Shown piece after piece: positions 10,093 through 18,728 of a DNA stretch of 62,700 nt. Each line of letters starts with the position of its first letter. Position 1 is the stretch's first letter. A program made the translations under genes and the position numbers. The notes under the pieces were generated by a model that worked only from the letters and a program-made list of their open reading frames with translations, was not told where the DNA came from and ran no database searches. Source of the DNA: Nocardia araoensis NBRC 100135 (GTDB lineage Bacteria > Actinomycetota > Actinomycetes > Mycobacteriales > Mycobacteriaceae); NCBI RefSeq assembly GCF_000308435.1, contig NZ_BAFR01000094.1:1-62700 (forward strand). The letters run 5' to 3'.

Positions 10093-11141
10093 CGGACCTC
10101 CTGCGTCGCGGGCGGATGCACCGTGCACGCGAGGTCGCCGACCCGCGCGATCAGTCGCTCGAAGAACAGCTCCTGGTCGGTGCCGATCACGATCTCGGCG
10201 TTGGGTTCCCGGCCCCACATGCCCGTCCAGTCGGCGACCGTGGTCGCGCGAGTGATGGTGCCCGCCAGTTCCACGTCCACCGTCGCCGGGCGGGTGCGGG
10301 CCAGCGCCGGGTCCAGCGCCACCGCGGCCGCGAACGGATCGTGCATGTGGGCCAGGTAGCCCAAGTCGTAGCCGTGGTGGAAGTCGAAGTAGAACCGCAC
10401 GGCATCGGTGACGTACCGGACGATCGGATTGCTCGCCGCCGAACGGGCCTCGGGCGGATCGGCGGGCGAGACGACCTCCACCGGATAGCTCTTCGCGCGC
10501 TCGGCTAGGCGGACCAGGTGCTCGGGCCGCATCTCGATGGTCTCGGTGATGTCGAGCGCGCACACGATCGGCCTACGTTGCGCGGGGGCCGCGGCGAACG
10601 CGTCGAAGACCTCCTTGGCGGCTTCGGGGTCGACGTGCACGTTCCACTCGTTGGTCGGTGTCGTGTTGCCCGGGTGGTTGAACGCGCCGCCCATGATCAC
10701 CAGGCGGTTCAGCAACAGCGGCAGCTCGGGTTCGATCCGCAGGGCGAGCGCGAGGTTGGTCAGCGGCCCGGTGCACAGGCCGACGATCTCGCCGGGATGC
10801 GCGCGCACCAGATCGGCCCACATCCGCGCGGCCGATCGCGGCGAGAGACGGCGAGCCGACGGGGGGAGTTCGGCGTACCCGATGCCCTGGGGTCCGTGCG
10901 TGTCCTCGGTGGTGCGCAGCGGGATCGCGAGTGGTTCGGCGGCGCCGAGCGCCACTTCGATGTCCGGCGCGTGGCAGACGTCGAGCCAGGCCAGATTGTT
11001 CGCGGCCACCTGCGCCGCCGGAACGTTGCCCGCGGTGGCGGCGATGCCGATGATCTCGGCCTCGGGCGAGCCGAGCAGGTACAGCAGCGCGAGCGAGTCG
11101 TCGATGCCGGTGTCGACGTCCAGGATGATCTTCTGCCGCAC
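10089..11141 (-). CDS. Nucleoside hydrolase (inosine/uridine-preferring family)
   Basis: This 350-residue protein starts MRQKIILDVDTGIDDSLAL. The DxDxxxDD calcium-binding fingerprint that defines inosine-uridine nucleoside hydrolases lies at residues 8-15. Further family features are the region around LVIMGGAFNHPGNTTPTNEWNVHVDPEAA, where Asn and Asp residues contact ribose, and a His near the C-terminus in HMHDPFAAAVAL. It hydrolyses N-ribosidic bonds to a base plus ribose in salvage; the preferred base cannot be read from sequence. It is the first gene of a two-gene unit with the amidohydrolase. A TetR-family gene diverges from it about 120 bases upstream and may control it. Confidence 0.9.
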   Translation of the reverse strand: MRQKIILDVDTGIDDSLALLYLLGSPEAEIIGIAATAGNVPAAQVAANNLAWLDVCHAPDIEVALGAAEPLAIPLRTTEDTHGPQGIGYAELPPSARRLSPRSAARMWADLVRAHPGEIVGLCTGPLTNLALALRIEPELPLLLNRLVIMGGAFNHPGNTTPTNEWNVHVDPEAAKEVFDAFAAAPAQRRPIVCALDITETIEMRPEHLVRLAERAKSYPVEVVSPADPPEARSAASNPIVRYVTDAVRFYFDFHHGYDLGYLAHMHDPFAAAVALDPALARTRPATVDVELAGTITRATTVADWTGMWGREPNAEIVIGTDQELFFERLIARVGDLACTVHPPATQEVR

Positions 11142-11258
11142 GGGACGAGACTAGCGAGCCGGGGTGCCGGGGCGACGCCGAGGGCTCGATAGCTCCGAGA
11201 TCGCAGGCGATAGAACGTACGTCTAGTACATATGTCTGAGACGCTGTAGTCTCGGTTC

Positions 11259-11834
11259 ATGGGAAATCGCGAGGATCTGCTGGCGGGAGCACGAAAAGTC
11301 ATCATCGAGCGGGGCGTCGCCAAGGCGACCGCCCGCGACATCGCCTCCGCGGCCGGGGTGAGCCTGGCCGCGATCGGATACCACTTCGGCTCCAAGGACC
11401 AGTTGATCACCGAGGCACTGGCCGACTCCTTGGGCACCGCGATCGGCGACAGCATGGAGCAGAAGATTCGCGAGGGCAGCGGCGTCGAGCTGCTGACGGC
11501 GTTCGCCACGATGTGGAACGGCATGCCCGCGGTGTTCACCGAGAATCACGACAGCATGCTCGCGAGCATGGAGAACCTGGTCCGCGTCGCCCGCTCGCCG
11601 GAGTCGCAGAAGTTCTACGCGCAGGCTCTGCCCGGGGCCTACCGGGAAATGGCGGACGCGCTGCGAGAGACACACCCTCGGCTGAGCCGAGAGCAAGCCG
11701 AGGCGATCGCCGAACTGTATTTCGTGCTCGTCCAGGGCCTGGGCGTGCTGCAGACCATCGCCCCGGAGGCGAACCTCCCGGACGGCGACCGCCTTGCGCA
11801 GGCGGTCGCCGCACTCGTAGGGACCCAGGGTTAG
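11259..11834 (+). CDS. TetR-family transcriptional regulator
   Basis: This 191-residue protein has a classic TetR HTH at about residues 8-50 (AKATARDIASAAGVSLAAIGYHFGSKDQL), then an all-helical ligand domain unlike known subclasses. It diverges from the nucleoside hydrolase/amidohydrolase pair, so local control of that pair and of itself is plausible. The 118-base shared upstream region contains two short self-complementary 8-mers (ACGTACGT and ACATATGT near 11215-11235), which may be part of an operator but are weak evidence. Confidence 0.88.
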   Translation: MGNREDLLAGARKVIIERGVAKATARDIASAAGVSLAAIGYHFGSKDQLITEALADSLGTAIGDSMEQKIREGSGVELLTAFATMWNGMPAVFTENHDSMLASMENLVRVARSPESQKFYAQALPGAYREMADALRETHPRLSREQAEAIAELYFVLVQGLGVLQTIAPEANLPDGDRLAQAVAALVGTQG

Positions 11835-11908
11835 TCGCTCGCTCGACGGCTCGGCGGCGGGAATGGGGCGCGAGCGCGGCACCGTGACCGCTTCGAGTGC
11901 CGCGATTC

Positions 11909-11940
11909 GGGGCGCCGCTGAACGAATTTCGCGGCGCCCC
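11909..11940. terminator. Bidirectional stem-loop between convergent genes
   Basis: Perfect 10-bp arms GGGGCGCCGC and GCGGCGCCCC are separated by 12 bases. The hairpin lies between the stop of the TetR gene and the stop of the convergent CoA transferase. There is no strong T-tract, as is common in GC-rich actinobacteria. Confidence 0.6.
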
Positions 11941-11947
11941 AGCGGGG

Positions 11948-13288
11948 TCAGTGCGTCGGCAGGGGCCACGCGGGGTGATCCGCGCCGTAGGCGGGCGCGG
12001 GCCAGGCGTAGTCCGGGTATTCGGCGAGCACGGGCAGCGCGGTGACGACCTGCCCGTGCCTGACCGCATGCGCCGCGCTCGGCGCCGCGGCACCGGCATG
12101 GCGCGGTGTGCGATCCGGCGCGTCGAGCAGCCAGGACGCGGTGCGGGCCAGCGCCACTCGCACGTCCCGGCCGACGCCGTCGCCCGCGCGCGCGACCAAG
12201 GCGTCGATCACACCGGCCGCGAGCAGATAGCCCGACGCGTGGTCGAGTGCCTGTGCGGGCAGGGCCCCGGGTACGGAGGGCGCGCCCTCCAGGATCGAGA
12301 TGCCGGATGCGGCCTGCACGATGCTGTCGAAGCCGCGCCGCTCACCCCACGGGCCGGTTTCACCCCAGGCGGACACCCGCCCGTGGATCAGCCCGGGACG
12401 GGCTGCTGCCCGCACCCCGGCGCGCTCCAGCGCGCCCGGCCGGTATCCGGTGATCAGCACGTCCGCGGCGGCGATGAGATCATCGATGCCCCTGGTGCGC
12501 AGATCGACCAATGTCGAGCGCTTGCCCTGACCGGTGTCGGCGAATTGCCAGGGGATCTCGGGCAGTTGCGGCGGGTCGACCCGCAAGACGTCGGCGCCGA
12601 GCAAGGCCAGCGCCCGTGTGGCGACCGGGCCCGCGATGACCCTGGTCAGATCGAGCACACGCAACCCGCGCAGCGGCTGCAGAGGTGCGGCGCCCGCCGG
12701 CAATCCGGCTTCGCCACGGTCGGCGCGTGAGTCGATCGCGACCAAGGGGCCCGCTGCCGCGGCCTGTCCCTCCTGGCTGGTGGTCCATTCGTCCTCGGTG
12801 CGGACGCGAACGGCAATGGCGCCGTGTGCGGCCGCCTGGTCCTCCAGGTCGGAGGCGCGGATCATGGCCATCTGGGCGACGGCGAGGTCGACGGGCGCGG
12901 ACTCGGGCAGGCCGAGTGTGGCGAGCAGCCGCGCCCGGTGATGCGGATAGTTGGCGTGCGTGCGAACCCATCCGTCGAAGGTGGGGAAGAAGCCGGAGAG
13001 GTCGGCGAATTGTGTCGGCAACCGGCCGCCGACGCGTAGCAGACGCTCGCTGGAGAAGGCCGCGGTGATGCGGGACGGGTCGATGCGATGCGCCACCGGG
13101 TCCAGACCGCGTGCGGCTCGCATGCGGTTCGCGGCGGTGGTGAGCGCCGCGACCGAACCGGCGGCAAGGGCCCAGACCGGTAATGTGGCGGCGAGATTGC
13201 TGCCCGGGTCGGGCGCGGGGGAGATGCGCGAGGCGGTGACACCGATACCGGCCTCGTAGTCCTGGACGAGCCGTGCGTGCGTGTTCAC
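11948..13288 (-). CDS. CaiB/BaiF (type III) CoA transferase family protein
   Basis: The frame is open far upstream. I chose GTG 13288, preceded by a GAAG-type ribosome site, giving 446 residues beginning MNTHARLVQDY. The C-terminal half shows the family III transferase core: LRGLRVLDLTRVIAGPVATR, then LGADVLRVDPP, followed by a GQGKRSTLVDLR segment where many relatives also have a conserved catalytic Asp further on. The N-terminal half is a degenerate second transferase-like domain. These enzymes move CoA between organic acids or act as racemases. The acid substrate is unknown, and I could not confidently place the catalytic aspartate, so a non-transferase role remains possible. It is monocistronic. 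Confidence 0.75.
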   Translation of the reverse strand: MNTHARLVQDYEAGIGVTASRISPAPDPGSNLAATLPVWALAAGSVAALTTAANRMRAARGLDPVAHRIDPSRITAAFSSERLLRVGGRLPTQFADLSGFFPTFDGWVRTHANYPHHRARLLATLGLPESAPVDLAVAQMAMIRASDLEDQAAAHGAIAVRVRTEDEWTTSQEGQAAAAGPLVAIDSRADRGEAGLPAGAAPLQPLRGLRVLDLTRVIAGPVATRALALLGADVLRVDPPQLPEIPWQFADTGQGKRSTLVDLRTRGIDDLIAAADVLITGYRPGALERAGVRAAARPGLIHGRVSAWGETGPWGERRGFDSIVQAASGISILEGAPSVPGALPAQALDHASGYLLAAGVIDALVARAGDGVGRDVRVALARTASWLLDAPDRTPRHAGAAAPSAAHAVRHGQVVTALPVLAEYPDYAWPAPAYGADHPAWPLPTH

Positions 13289-13870
13289 TCGCTTCAGCCT
13301 AGTTGCCGGTCCGGTGGACTCGGGTGCCGTGGTCGCCGCGGTCGTGGCGCGTGCGGACCGCGGTTTCCGCGCCGCGTCGCCGTTCTGTGCTGCGACCTGC
13401 GGTGATTCGCTTTCGAGACCGGCACGGCACGCGCGCGGGCGCGTGGCGCCTCGATGCCGCGGTGCGGTCGTCGACCGGATGGCGCGCCCGCCCCGGGTGG
13501 ACCTCATCGGTGCGCTCGAACGTCGAGCGCCCGATCGCGCAAGGACGATGCCGAGATTGCGGATGAAATGCTGACGAGCCGGCGGCGTCCTCAGGATGCT
13601 CCCGATGCCCCGCGCGGTGGTGTGCCGGTCCGGTTTCGCGGCCTGCGCCGTACGAAAAAGGCTGTCCGAGTGGACTTCTCGCCAGTGAGGATAGTGGCGG
13701 ACGCCGAATCCGGACGTATCGGCCAGGATGTCCGCATGCTGCACCGCAGCAGCCGGCGCGGGGACGCCGCGCCGATCCGATGACCTGCCCGTCGCGCGCG
13801 GGCAGAGGGGCAGAGCATGGCCGGCCGCACCGAACTGCCGCGCGGTGGCCGTAGGTGAGGTCGATCGACG
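13289..13870. other. Non-coding interval
   Basis: About 580 bases separate the CoA transferase from the next gene, and both genes are transcribed outward from here. It contains open frames but none with a credible ribosome site or recognisable domain. Promoters for both flanking genes should lie here. I found no convincing repeat or operator. Confidence 0.45.
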
Positions 13871-14413
13871 ATGACGGATGTCTACGCCGGAAGTGCGGAA
13901 TACACGGTGCCCGCGATCAGGAAGAAACCGAATTCATCCTCCCGGGAACGGGTCCCGGTCTTCGGCATCGACCTGCGGCCGCGCACGGCTCTGCTGCCGG
14001 ACCGGGTGCGCCGCGCGCCGATCACGCTCGACTACGAGCTGATGGCCGTGCAGGATGCCCAGAACGCCGGGTACCTGCGGGAGATCCAGGACCTCGCCGC
14101 CGAGCGCGCGGCACTCGGGACCGCGGGTCACGACCAGGCGATGCGATTGCGCGTGGAGCAACTCGAGGCGGCGCTCGCGGCCGCGCGGACGGACGCGGTC
14201 GCGGCGGGAGTCGCCACCAGCGACGTCGATCGTGCGGTGGAGTACGGCCGCGCCGGCGCCTACTGGGCCGACCGCCCCGCGCACCGCTACCTCGGCCGGA
14301 TCGCTCAGCTGACCGACGAAATAACCTCTCGCCTCACGGAATTGGCCGACTATCGGCAGCGGATCGCCGAACTCGAACAGCGGCTCGCGCGGGCCACCCC
14401 CGACGAAGCCTGA
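13871..14413 (+). CDS. Hypothetical coiled-coil protein
   Basis: This 180-residue soluble protein has no signal peptide. The N-terminal third is basic and proline-containing. Residues about 60-110 form a heptad-like Ala/Glu/Leu-rich helix, and a second helix spans about 140-178, ending ELEQRLARATPDEA. The overall look is of a coiled-coil scaffolding or partner protein. I do not recognise a family. The downstream beta-lactamase-like gene begins 58 bases later on the same strand, so they may be co-transcribed. Confidence 0.65.
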   Translation: MTDVYAGSAEYTVPAIRKKPNSSSRERVPVFGIDLRPRTALLPDRVRRAPITLDYELMAVQDAQNAGYLREIQDLAAERAALGTAGHDQAMRLRVEQLEAALAAARTDAVAAGVATSDVDRAVEYGRAGAYWADRPAHRYLGRIAQLTDEITSRLTELADYRQRIAELEQRLARATPDEA

Positions 14414-14471
14414 GCCGTCCGGCACGCCCCCCGGCGCCGTAGCCGCCACCGCGGACGGGGATGCTGCATCG

Positions 14472-15341
14472 GTGCAGGAGATTTTTCGAACCGTCGGCGT
14501 CGAAGGGTGGGTACACGCCCGGTGTATCGACTGCGGCGCCGAGGCGGGCATCCGCGCGGATGAACCGGTGGTGCTCGCCTCGGTGGTGAAGGTGCCGCTG
14601 GTCCTGGAGTTCGCCAGGCAAGTGGCGGCGGGGCAGTTGGACCCCGCCGACCGGGTGCGGGCGCGGGCGGCGGATCGGCTCGGCGGCGTCGGCACCGCGG
14701 GTTGCGCCGACGACGTCGAGTTCAGCCTGCGCGACGCGGCGTACTTCGCGCTCACCGTCAGCGACAACACCGCGGCGGACCTGCTGTTCGACCGGGTGGG
14801 GCTGGACAACGTGCGCTCGCTGCTGCGCGAACTCGGTCTCACCGCCACCCGCGTGGTCGGTCCGCCGCGCACCGTTGTGCAGTCCATGGCCGAGGACATC
14901 GGCGCGGCGGACGCGGCCGAGTTCGCCCGCCGGTTTCCCGCGCTCGACGCCGAGCAGGTGCTGCGCACGCGCGCGCTGGACCCGCGGCGCACCACCGCGA
15001 GCACCCCGCGGGAGATGGTGCGGCTGCTCACCCTGATCGCCCGGGATCAGGCGGGCGCACCGGAGGCGTGCCGGTGGGTCCGTGACCTGATGCGCCAGCA
15101 GGTGAACTGGTATCGGCTCGCCGCCGCCTTTCCGCCGGAGGTGCAGGTCTGGGCCAAGACGGGGACGCTGCCCGGTGTGCGCAACGAGATCGGCGTCGTC
15201 GAGTACCCGGACGGAAAGCGCTGCGCCGTAGCGATTTTCACCCGTGCGACGACCTTGGTGCAGCGGTTGCCCGAGGTGGATCGCGCCATCGGCGCCGCCG
15301 CGGTCGAGGCCATCGGCCGGATCGTTCACGGTGGGCCGTAG
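14472..15341 (+). CDS. Class A beta-lactamase-like serine hydrolase
   Basis: A GTG start gives 289 residues. All three active-site boxes of the penicillin-recognising fold are present: SxxK as ASVVK (Ser37/Lys40), SDN in LTVSDNTAADLL near residue 97, and KTG in VWAKTGTLPG near residue 229. An obvious Glu166-containing omega-loop motif (ExxLN) is not seen. There is also no signal peptide, because the catalytic Ser lies only 37 residues from the start. It therefore looks like an intracellular class A-type hydrolase or esterase rather than a secreted resistance enzyme. Its last 16 bases overlap the 3' end of the convergent LysR gene. Confidence 0.8.
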   Translation: MQEIFRTVGVEGWVHARCIDCGAEAGIRADEPVVLASVVKVPLVLEFARQVAAGQLDPADRVRARAADRLGGVGTAGCADDVEFSLRDAAYFALTVSDNTAADLLFDRVGLDNVRSLLRELGLTATRVVGPPRTVVQSMAEDIGAADAAEFARRFPALDAEQVLRTRALDPRRTTASTPREMVRLLTLIARDQAGAPEACRWVRDLMRQQVNWYRLAAAFPPEVQVWAKTGTLPGVRNEIGVVEYPDGKRCAVAIFTRATTLVQRLPEVDRAIGAAAVEAIGRIVHGGP

Positions 15342-16276
15342 ACGACGTTCCACGGCCGTTGCGGCAGGTCCGCGGCCGTGCTCGGCCGCGACGCGCCGTC
15401 GCCTTGCAGCACCGTGACCACCAGCTCGGCCAGCTCGCCCACCAGCGGATGCGCCACGCCCACCGGCCAGGCCAGCGACAACCGATGACCGAGCGTTCCC
15501 TCCGGTAGCGGCCGCCAGACCACGCGGGGTTCCTTCTGCGCCACCATGCCCTGGTCGAAGGCCACACCCCGCCCCGAGAGCACCATCCCGAGGACGAATT
15601 CCGGATTGCGCGCGTGCTGCACCGACGCCGGGCGGAACCCGTGCTCCCAGCAGCGGCGCAGCGTCGCGTCGTAGAGCCCGGGCGCGGCGGCGCGCGGGAA
15701 GATCACCAAGCCGTGCCCGGCGAGATCGGCCAGTTCCAGTGCCGACCGCGCGGCCAGCGGCGAATCGCGGGGAAGTACCACGCCGAGCGGTGTCTCCACC
15801 ACCGGACCGAGTTCCAGGCCGACGGTGTCGACCGGGTGTTGCAGCACCCCGGCGTCGAGCTGCCGGTCGGCGAGCAGCCGGACCTGCTCGGCGGTGGTCA
15901 GTTCCTGCAGATCGACCCGGACGTCGCTGGCCTCGAACGCGGTGAGCAGTGCGGCGAGCACCCGCCCGGCCAACTCGGGCGGCACCCCGATCCGCACGGC
16001 GTCGATCTCGCCCCGATGCGCCTTCCCGACCAGCGTTCGCGTCCGCTCCCAGCGGGCGAGCAGATCGCGCGACTCCGCGAGCAGGATCTGCCCGGCTTCG
16101 GTGAGTTCGACGCGGCGGCTGTCGCGGTCGAACAGGCGCGCGCCGAGGTCGGCCTCGAGGCGGCGGATGCGCTGGCTCAGCGGCGGCTGGGCGATGCCCA
16201 GCCGCTCGGCGGCCCGCCCGAAATGCAATTCTTCGGCGACGGCGACGAAGTACCGGAGTTGGCGCAGCTGGTCCAC
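15326..16276 (-). CDS. LysR-family transcriptional regulator
   Basis: The 316-residue protein has an N-terminal winged HTH (residues 1-60: LRQLRYFVAVAEELHFGRAA, then RLGIAQPPLSQRIRRLE), a linker helix, and a periplasmic-binding-like effector domain. It diverges from the TAT metallo-hydrolase gene with 83 bases between starts, the usual layout for a LysR protein and its target. It is convergent to the beta-lactamase-like gene, so the classical divergent AmpR-ampC arrangement does not apply. Confidence 0.9.
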   Translation of the reverse strand: MDQLRQLRYFVAVAEELHFGRAAERLGIAQPPLSQRIRRLEADLGARLFDRDSRRVELTEAGQILLAESRDLLARWERTRTLVGKAHRGEIDAVRIGVPPELAGRVLAALLTAFEASDVRVDLQELTTAEQVRLLADRQLDAGVLQHPVDTVGLELGPVVETPLGVVLPRDSPLAARSALELADLAGHGLVIFPRAAAPGLYDATLRRCWEHGFRPASVQHARNPEFVLGMVLSGRGVAFDQGMVAQKEPRVVWRPLPEGTLGHRLSLAWPVGVAHPLVGELAELVVTVLQGDGASRPSTAADLPQRPWNVVYGPP

Positions 16277-16359
16277 GCTGCGACGATATCGTTTCCGATA
16301 TCACCGAGCACTGGGTCGGGTCTTGGACACGGCCGCCGCGCATGTGGTGTGGTGCCCGC

Positions 16360-17340
16360 ATGACAGCTTTCGGACGGCGTGAATTTCTCGGCGCGACCGC
16401 GGGCGCGGCCGCGCTGGCGGGGTTGGTTGCTTGCGCGACAACGGATTCCGCCGACAACGGTGCGACATCATCGGTCTCCGCGCAGGGCTCGCCCAGTGGT
16501 GTGACGCTGCGGTGGTGGGGCAACAACAGCTGGGAGATCCGCCTGCCGGAAGGCAAGACCGTGCTCATCGACCCCTGGCTGACCAGGTTCCATACCGGAA
16601 CCTACACCGCCGAGGGCGCGGACCCGCGGACACCGATCACCGTGAACACCGCGCTGATCGACCACTACGTCGACAGCGGTGAACTGCGCGCCGACCATAT
16701 CCTGGTCACCCACGGCCACTACGACCACATCAGCGACGTGCCGTACCTGGCGAAGAAGACCGGAGCGACGGTGCTCGGCACCGAGACGCACCTGAACCTG
16801 ATGGCCGCGCTCGGCGCTCCGGAGCAGCAGCTCGCCCTGGCGACGGGCGGCGAGTTCCTCCGTTTCGACGGTTACACCATCCGGGTGCTGCGTTCCCTGC
16901 ACTCCGCTTCCGGGCCGCGTGCCACGGTGGCGTTCGCGGGCACCCGTCCTGGCTTCGGCACGAAAGAACTGCCGGAGCCCAAGGTGATCCGCGATCTGGT
17001 CGAGGGCGGCACGCTCGCCTATCAGGTGAGCGGCGGCGGCGTCGGCGTGCTGAACTTCGGCGGCTCGAACTACATCGAGTCGGAACTGGCGGGATTGCGC
17101 CCGGACGTGCTGCTGCTACCCGCAGGAGGCGGCAAGATCCAGGATTACGTCGGACGCCTGCTGCGGGCCACCGGCAACCCGCGCTACGTGCTGCCCACCC
17201 ATTGGGACGACTTCGATCATCCACTCACCGAACCCGCTCGCGACTGGGGCGGCCTGGAGACCCTGCGGGCGGCGGTGCTCGCGGCGAGCCCGCAGAGCGC
17301 TTTCGTCACCGTGGACCATCTGCAGACCTTCCAACCCTGA
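16360..17340 (+). CDS. TAT-exported metallo-beta-lactamase-fold lipoprotein
   Basis: I chose ATG 16360 because it places a twin-arginine signal at the extreme N-terminus (MTAFGRREFLG), followed by a hydrophobic stretch and a lipobox ending LVAC; this gives 326 residues. The mature domain has the MBL metal motif HxHxDH as THGHYDH, and a later THWDDFDHP near the C-terminus that supplies further ligands. Related UlaG/RomA-like proteins hydrolyse phosphoesters or lactones, and the substrate here is not determinable. The adjacent divergent LysR gene is a candidate regulator. Confidence 0.85.
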   Translation: MTAFGRREFLGATAGAAALAGLVACATTDSADNGATSSVSAQGSPSGVTLRWWGNNSWEIRLPEGKTVLIDPWLTRFHTGTYTAEGADPRTPITVNTALIDHYVDSGELRADHILVTHGHYDHISDVPYLAKKTGATVLGTETHLNLMAALGAPEQQLALATGGEFLRFDGYTIRVLRSLHSASGPRATVAFAGTRPGFGTKELPEPKVIRDLVEGGTLAYQVSGGGVGVLNFGGSNYIESELAGLRPDVLLLPAGGGKIQDYVGRLLRATGNPRYVLPTHWDDFDHPLTEPARDWGGLETLRAAVLAASPQSAFVTVDHLQTFQP

Positions 17341-17527
17341 TCGAAGTCCGCTCCGATCGCACCGTCAGCCCGGCGGGCGCGGGCCGCGGCGCGCCGATCA
17401 CGCGGTCGTATTGATCCGGCGGCCTGGGGTCACCTCGAGGCTTCGACCCGGTCCGGCGGCCGAGGGCGACTACCGTGGTCTGGTCCGGCCGCGCGGCGAG
17501 ACCGGCGCAGGAGAAGGGAGATCCAAC

Positions 17528-18286
17528 GTGGCAGGCGGTATCACCGATTCGGACTGGTTGCGGACGCTGCGATCCGAGGCGGTCGTGCGGCATCACCTGC
17601 TGTGCTTCCCGCCGGGCGGCGGCTCGGCCACGGCATTCCGTGACCTCGCACAGCGGTTCGGGCCCGGTGTCGCGGTCTTCGCGGTGCAGTATCCCGGGCG
17701 GCAGGACCGGTTGGGCGAGGACCTGATCACCGACCTGGCCGCACTGGCGGACCGGATCGCGCGCGAGGTGCTCGCGCGGGGCGAGATCGCGCCGCTGTCC
17801 TTGTTCGGGCACAGCATGGGCGCGACCGTCGCGTTCGAGACCGCCCGCAGGCTGGAGCGCGCCGGGCAGCCGGTGGCCACCCTGTTCGTATCCGGCCGTC
17901 CCGCACCGACATTCGAGGAGACGCAGCGGCTGCACCTGGCCTCCGACGACGCACTCATCGACGAGTTGGTGCGGCTGGCCTCGGATCCCGCTCCGCTGGA
18001 GATGCTGCGTGCCGAGCCGGGCCTCGCCGAACTCGTGCTGCCCGCCGTGCGCGCGGACTACCGAGCGGTCGAGACCTATCGCTATCAGCCGGGCGAACCG
18101 CTGCGCGCGGACATCGCGGCGCTGGTCAGCACCGAGGACCCCACGATGCGACCCGAACAGGCCGACGAATGGCGAGCGCACACCAGCGGCGGATTCGACC
18201 GCGCGACGTTCCCCGGCGGGCATTTCTACCTGGACGAGCACGGTGCGCAGGTCGCGGATTTCGTGCAGCGCCACCTCGGCGATTGA
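17528..18286 (+). CDS. Type II thioesterase (alpha/beta hydrolase, GrsT/TesA-like)
   Basis: GTG 17528 follows a strong AGAAGGGAG; the product is 252 residues. The opening LLCFPPGGGSATAFRDLA is typical of type II thioesterases. The nucleophile elbow is GHSMG near residue 97, and the catalytic His is in GGHFYLDEH near residue 230. These enzymes remove stalled or wrong acyl groups from carrier proteins of NRPS/PKS lines. The nearest assembly-line gene in the window is the NRPS fragment at the left edge, some 16 kb away, so the partner is not identified. Confidence 0.88.
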   Translation: MAGGITDSDWLRTLRSEAVVRHHLLCFPPGGGSATAFRDLAQRFGPGVAVFAVQYPGRQDRLGEDLITDLAALADRIAREVLARGEIAPLSLFGHSMGATVAFETARRLERAGQPVATLFVSGRPAPTFEETQRLHLASDDALIDELVRLASDPAPLEMLRAEPGLAELVLPAVRADYRAVETYRYQPGEPLRADIAALVSTEDPTMRPEQADEWRAHTSGGFDRATFPGGHFYLDEHGAQVADFVQRHLGD

Positions 18287-18292
18287 ACACGG

Positions 18293-18682
18293 TCAGTGCG
18301 GTGCGTGCACCCGGGTGGCCGGGGCGGCCCGTCGGTGCAGCGCCCACGCGTAACCGATCCAGGACGCCACCACCAGCGCGGCCACGAGTGCCCGCACCAA
18401 TCCGAGCGCGCTCTCGGGGTAGATCACACCGGTGAGATAGTGATCGATGAATCCGCTCGACGGCAGCCGCTGCTCCCCGGCGCGCTCGCGCGCCCAGTTC
18501 TCCGAATACGTGAGCGGGCAGTCGAACCCGAACACGATCGTGCTGAACCCCCAGCAGACCGCGAGCGCGTGCAGCCAGATCGTGCGCACGAAGCGCCACG
18601 CGAGGAACCCGCCGACCACCACGTAGGCCACGAAGGCGAAATGCGTGACGGCGGTGGCGTCGGCCAACAGCCGGTAGAGCAC
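18293..18682 (-). CDS. DUF2784 membrane protein
   Basis: GTG 18682 follows CTGGAGG and gives 129 residues. Three to four transmembrane helices are visible. The family pattern is clear: VTHFAFVAYVVVGGFLAWR, then CPLTYSENWARERAG and GFIDHYLTGVIYPE. The function of DUF2784 proteins is unknown. It ends 6 bases from the stop of the convergent thioesterase. Confidence 0.88.
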   Translation of the reverse strand: MLYRLLADATAVTHFAFVAYVVVGGFLAWRFVRTIWLHALAVCWGFSTIVFGFDCPLTYSENWARERAGEQRLPSSGFIDHYLTGVIYPESALGLVRALVAALVVASWIGYAWALHRRAAPATRVHAPH

Positions 18683-18728
18683 GCCTCCAGCGTAACCTTC
18701 CGCCGCGCGGCGGGTCCCGCGCCTGCGG

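Noticed and set aside
13303..13830. Several open frames in the gap after the CoA transferase
   Set aside because: Translations are Arg/Pro-rich on both strands without hydrophobic or conserved patterns, and there is no Shine-Dalgarno.
14472..16276. AmpR-ampC-type regulator/beta-lactamase pair
   Set aside because: The genes are convergent and overlap at their 3' ends, not divergent. The LysR gene faces away from the metallo-hydrolase gene instead.
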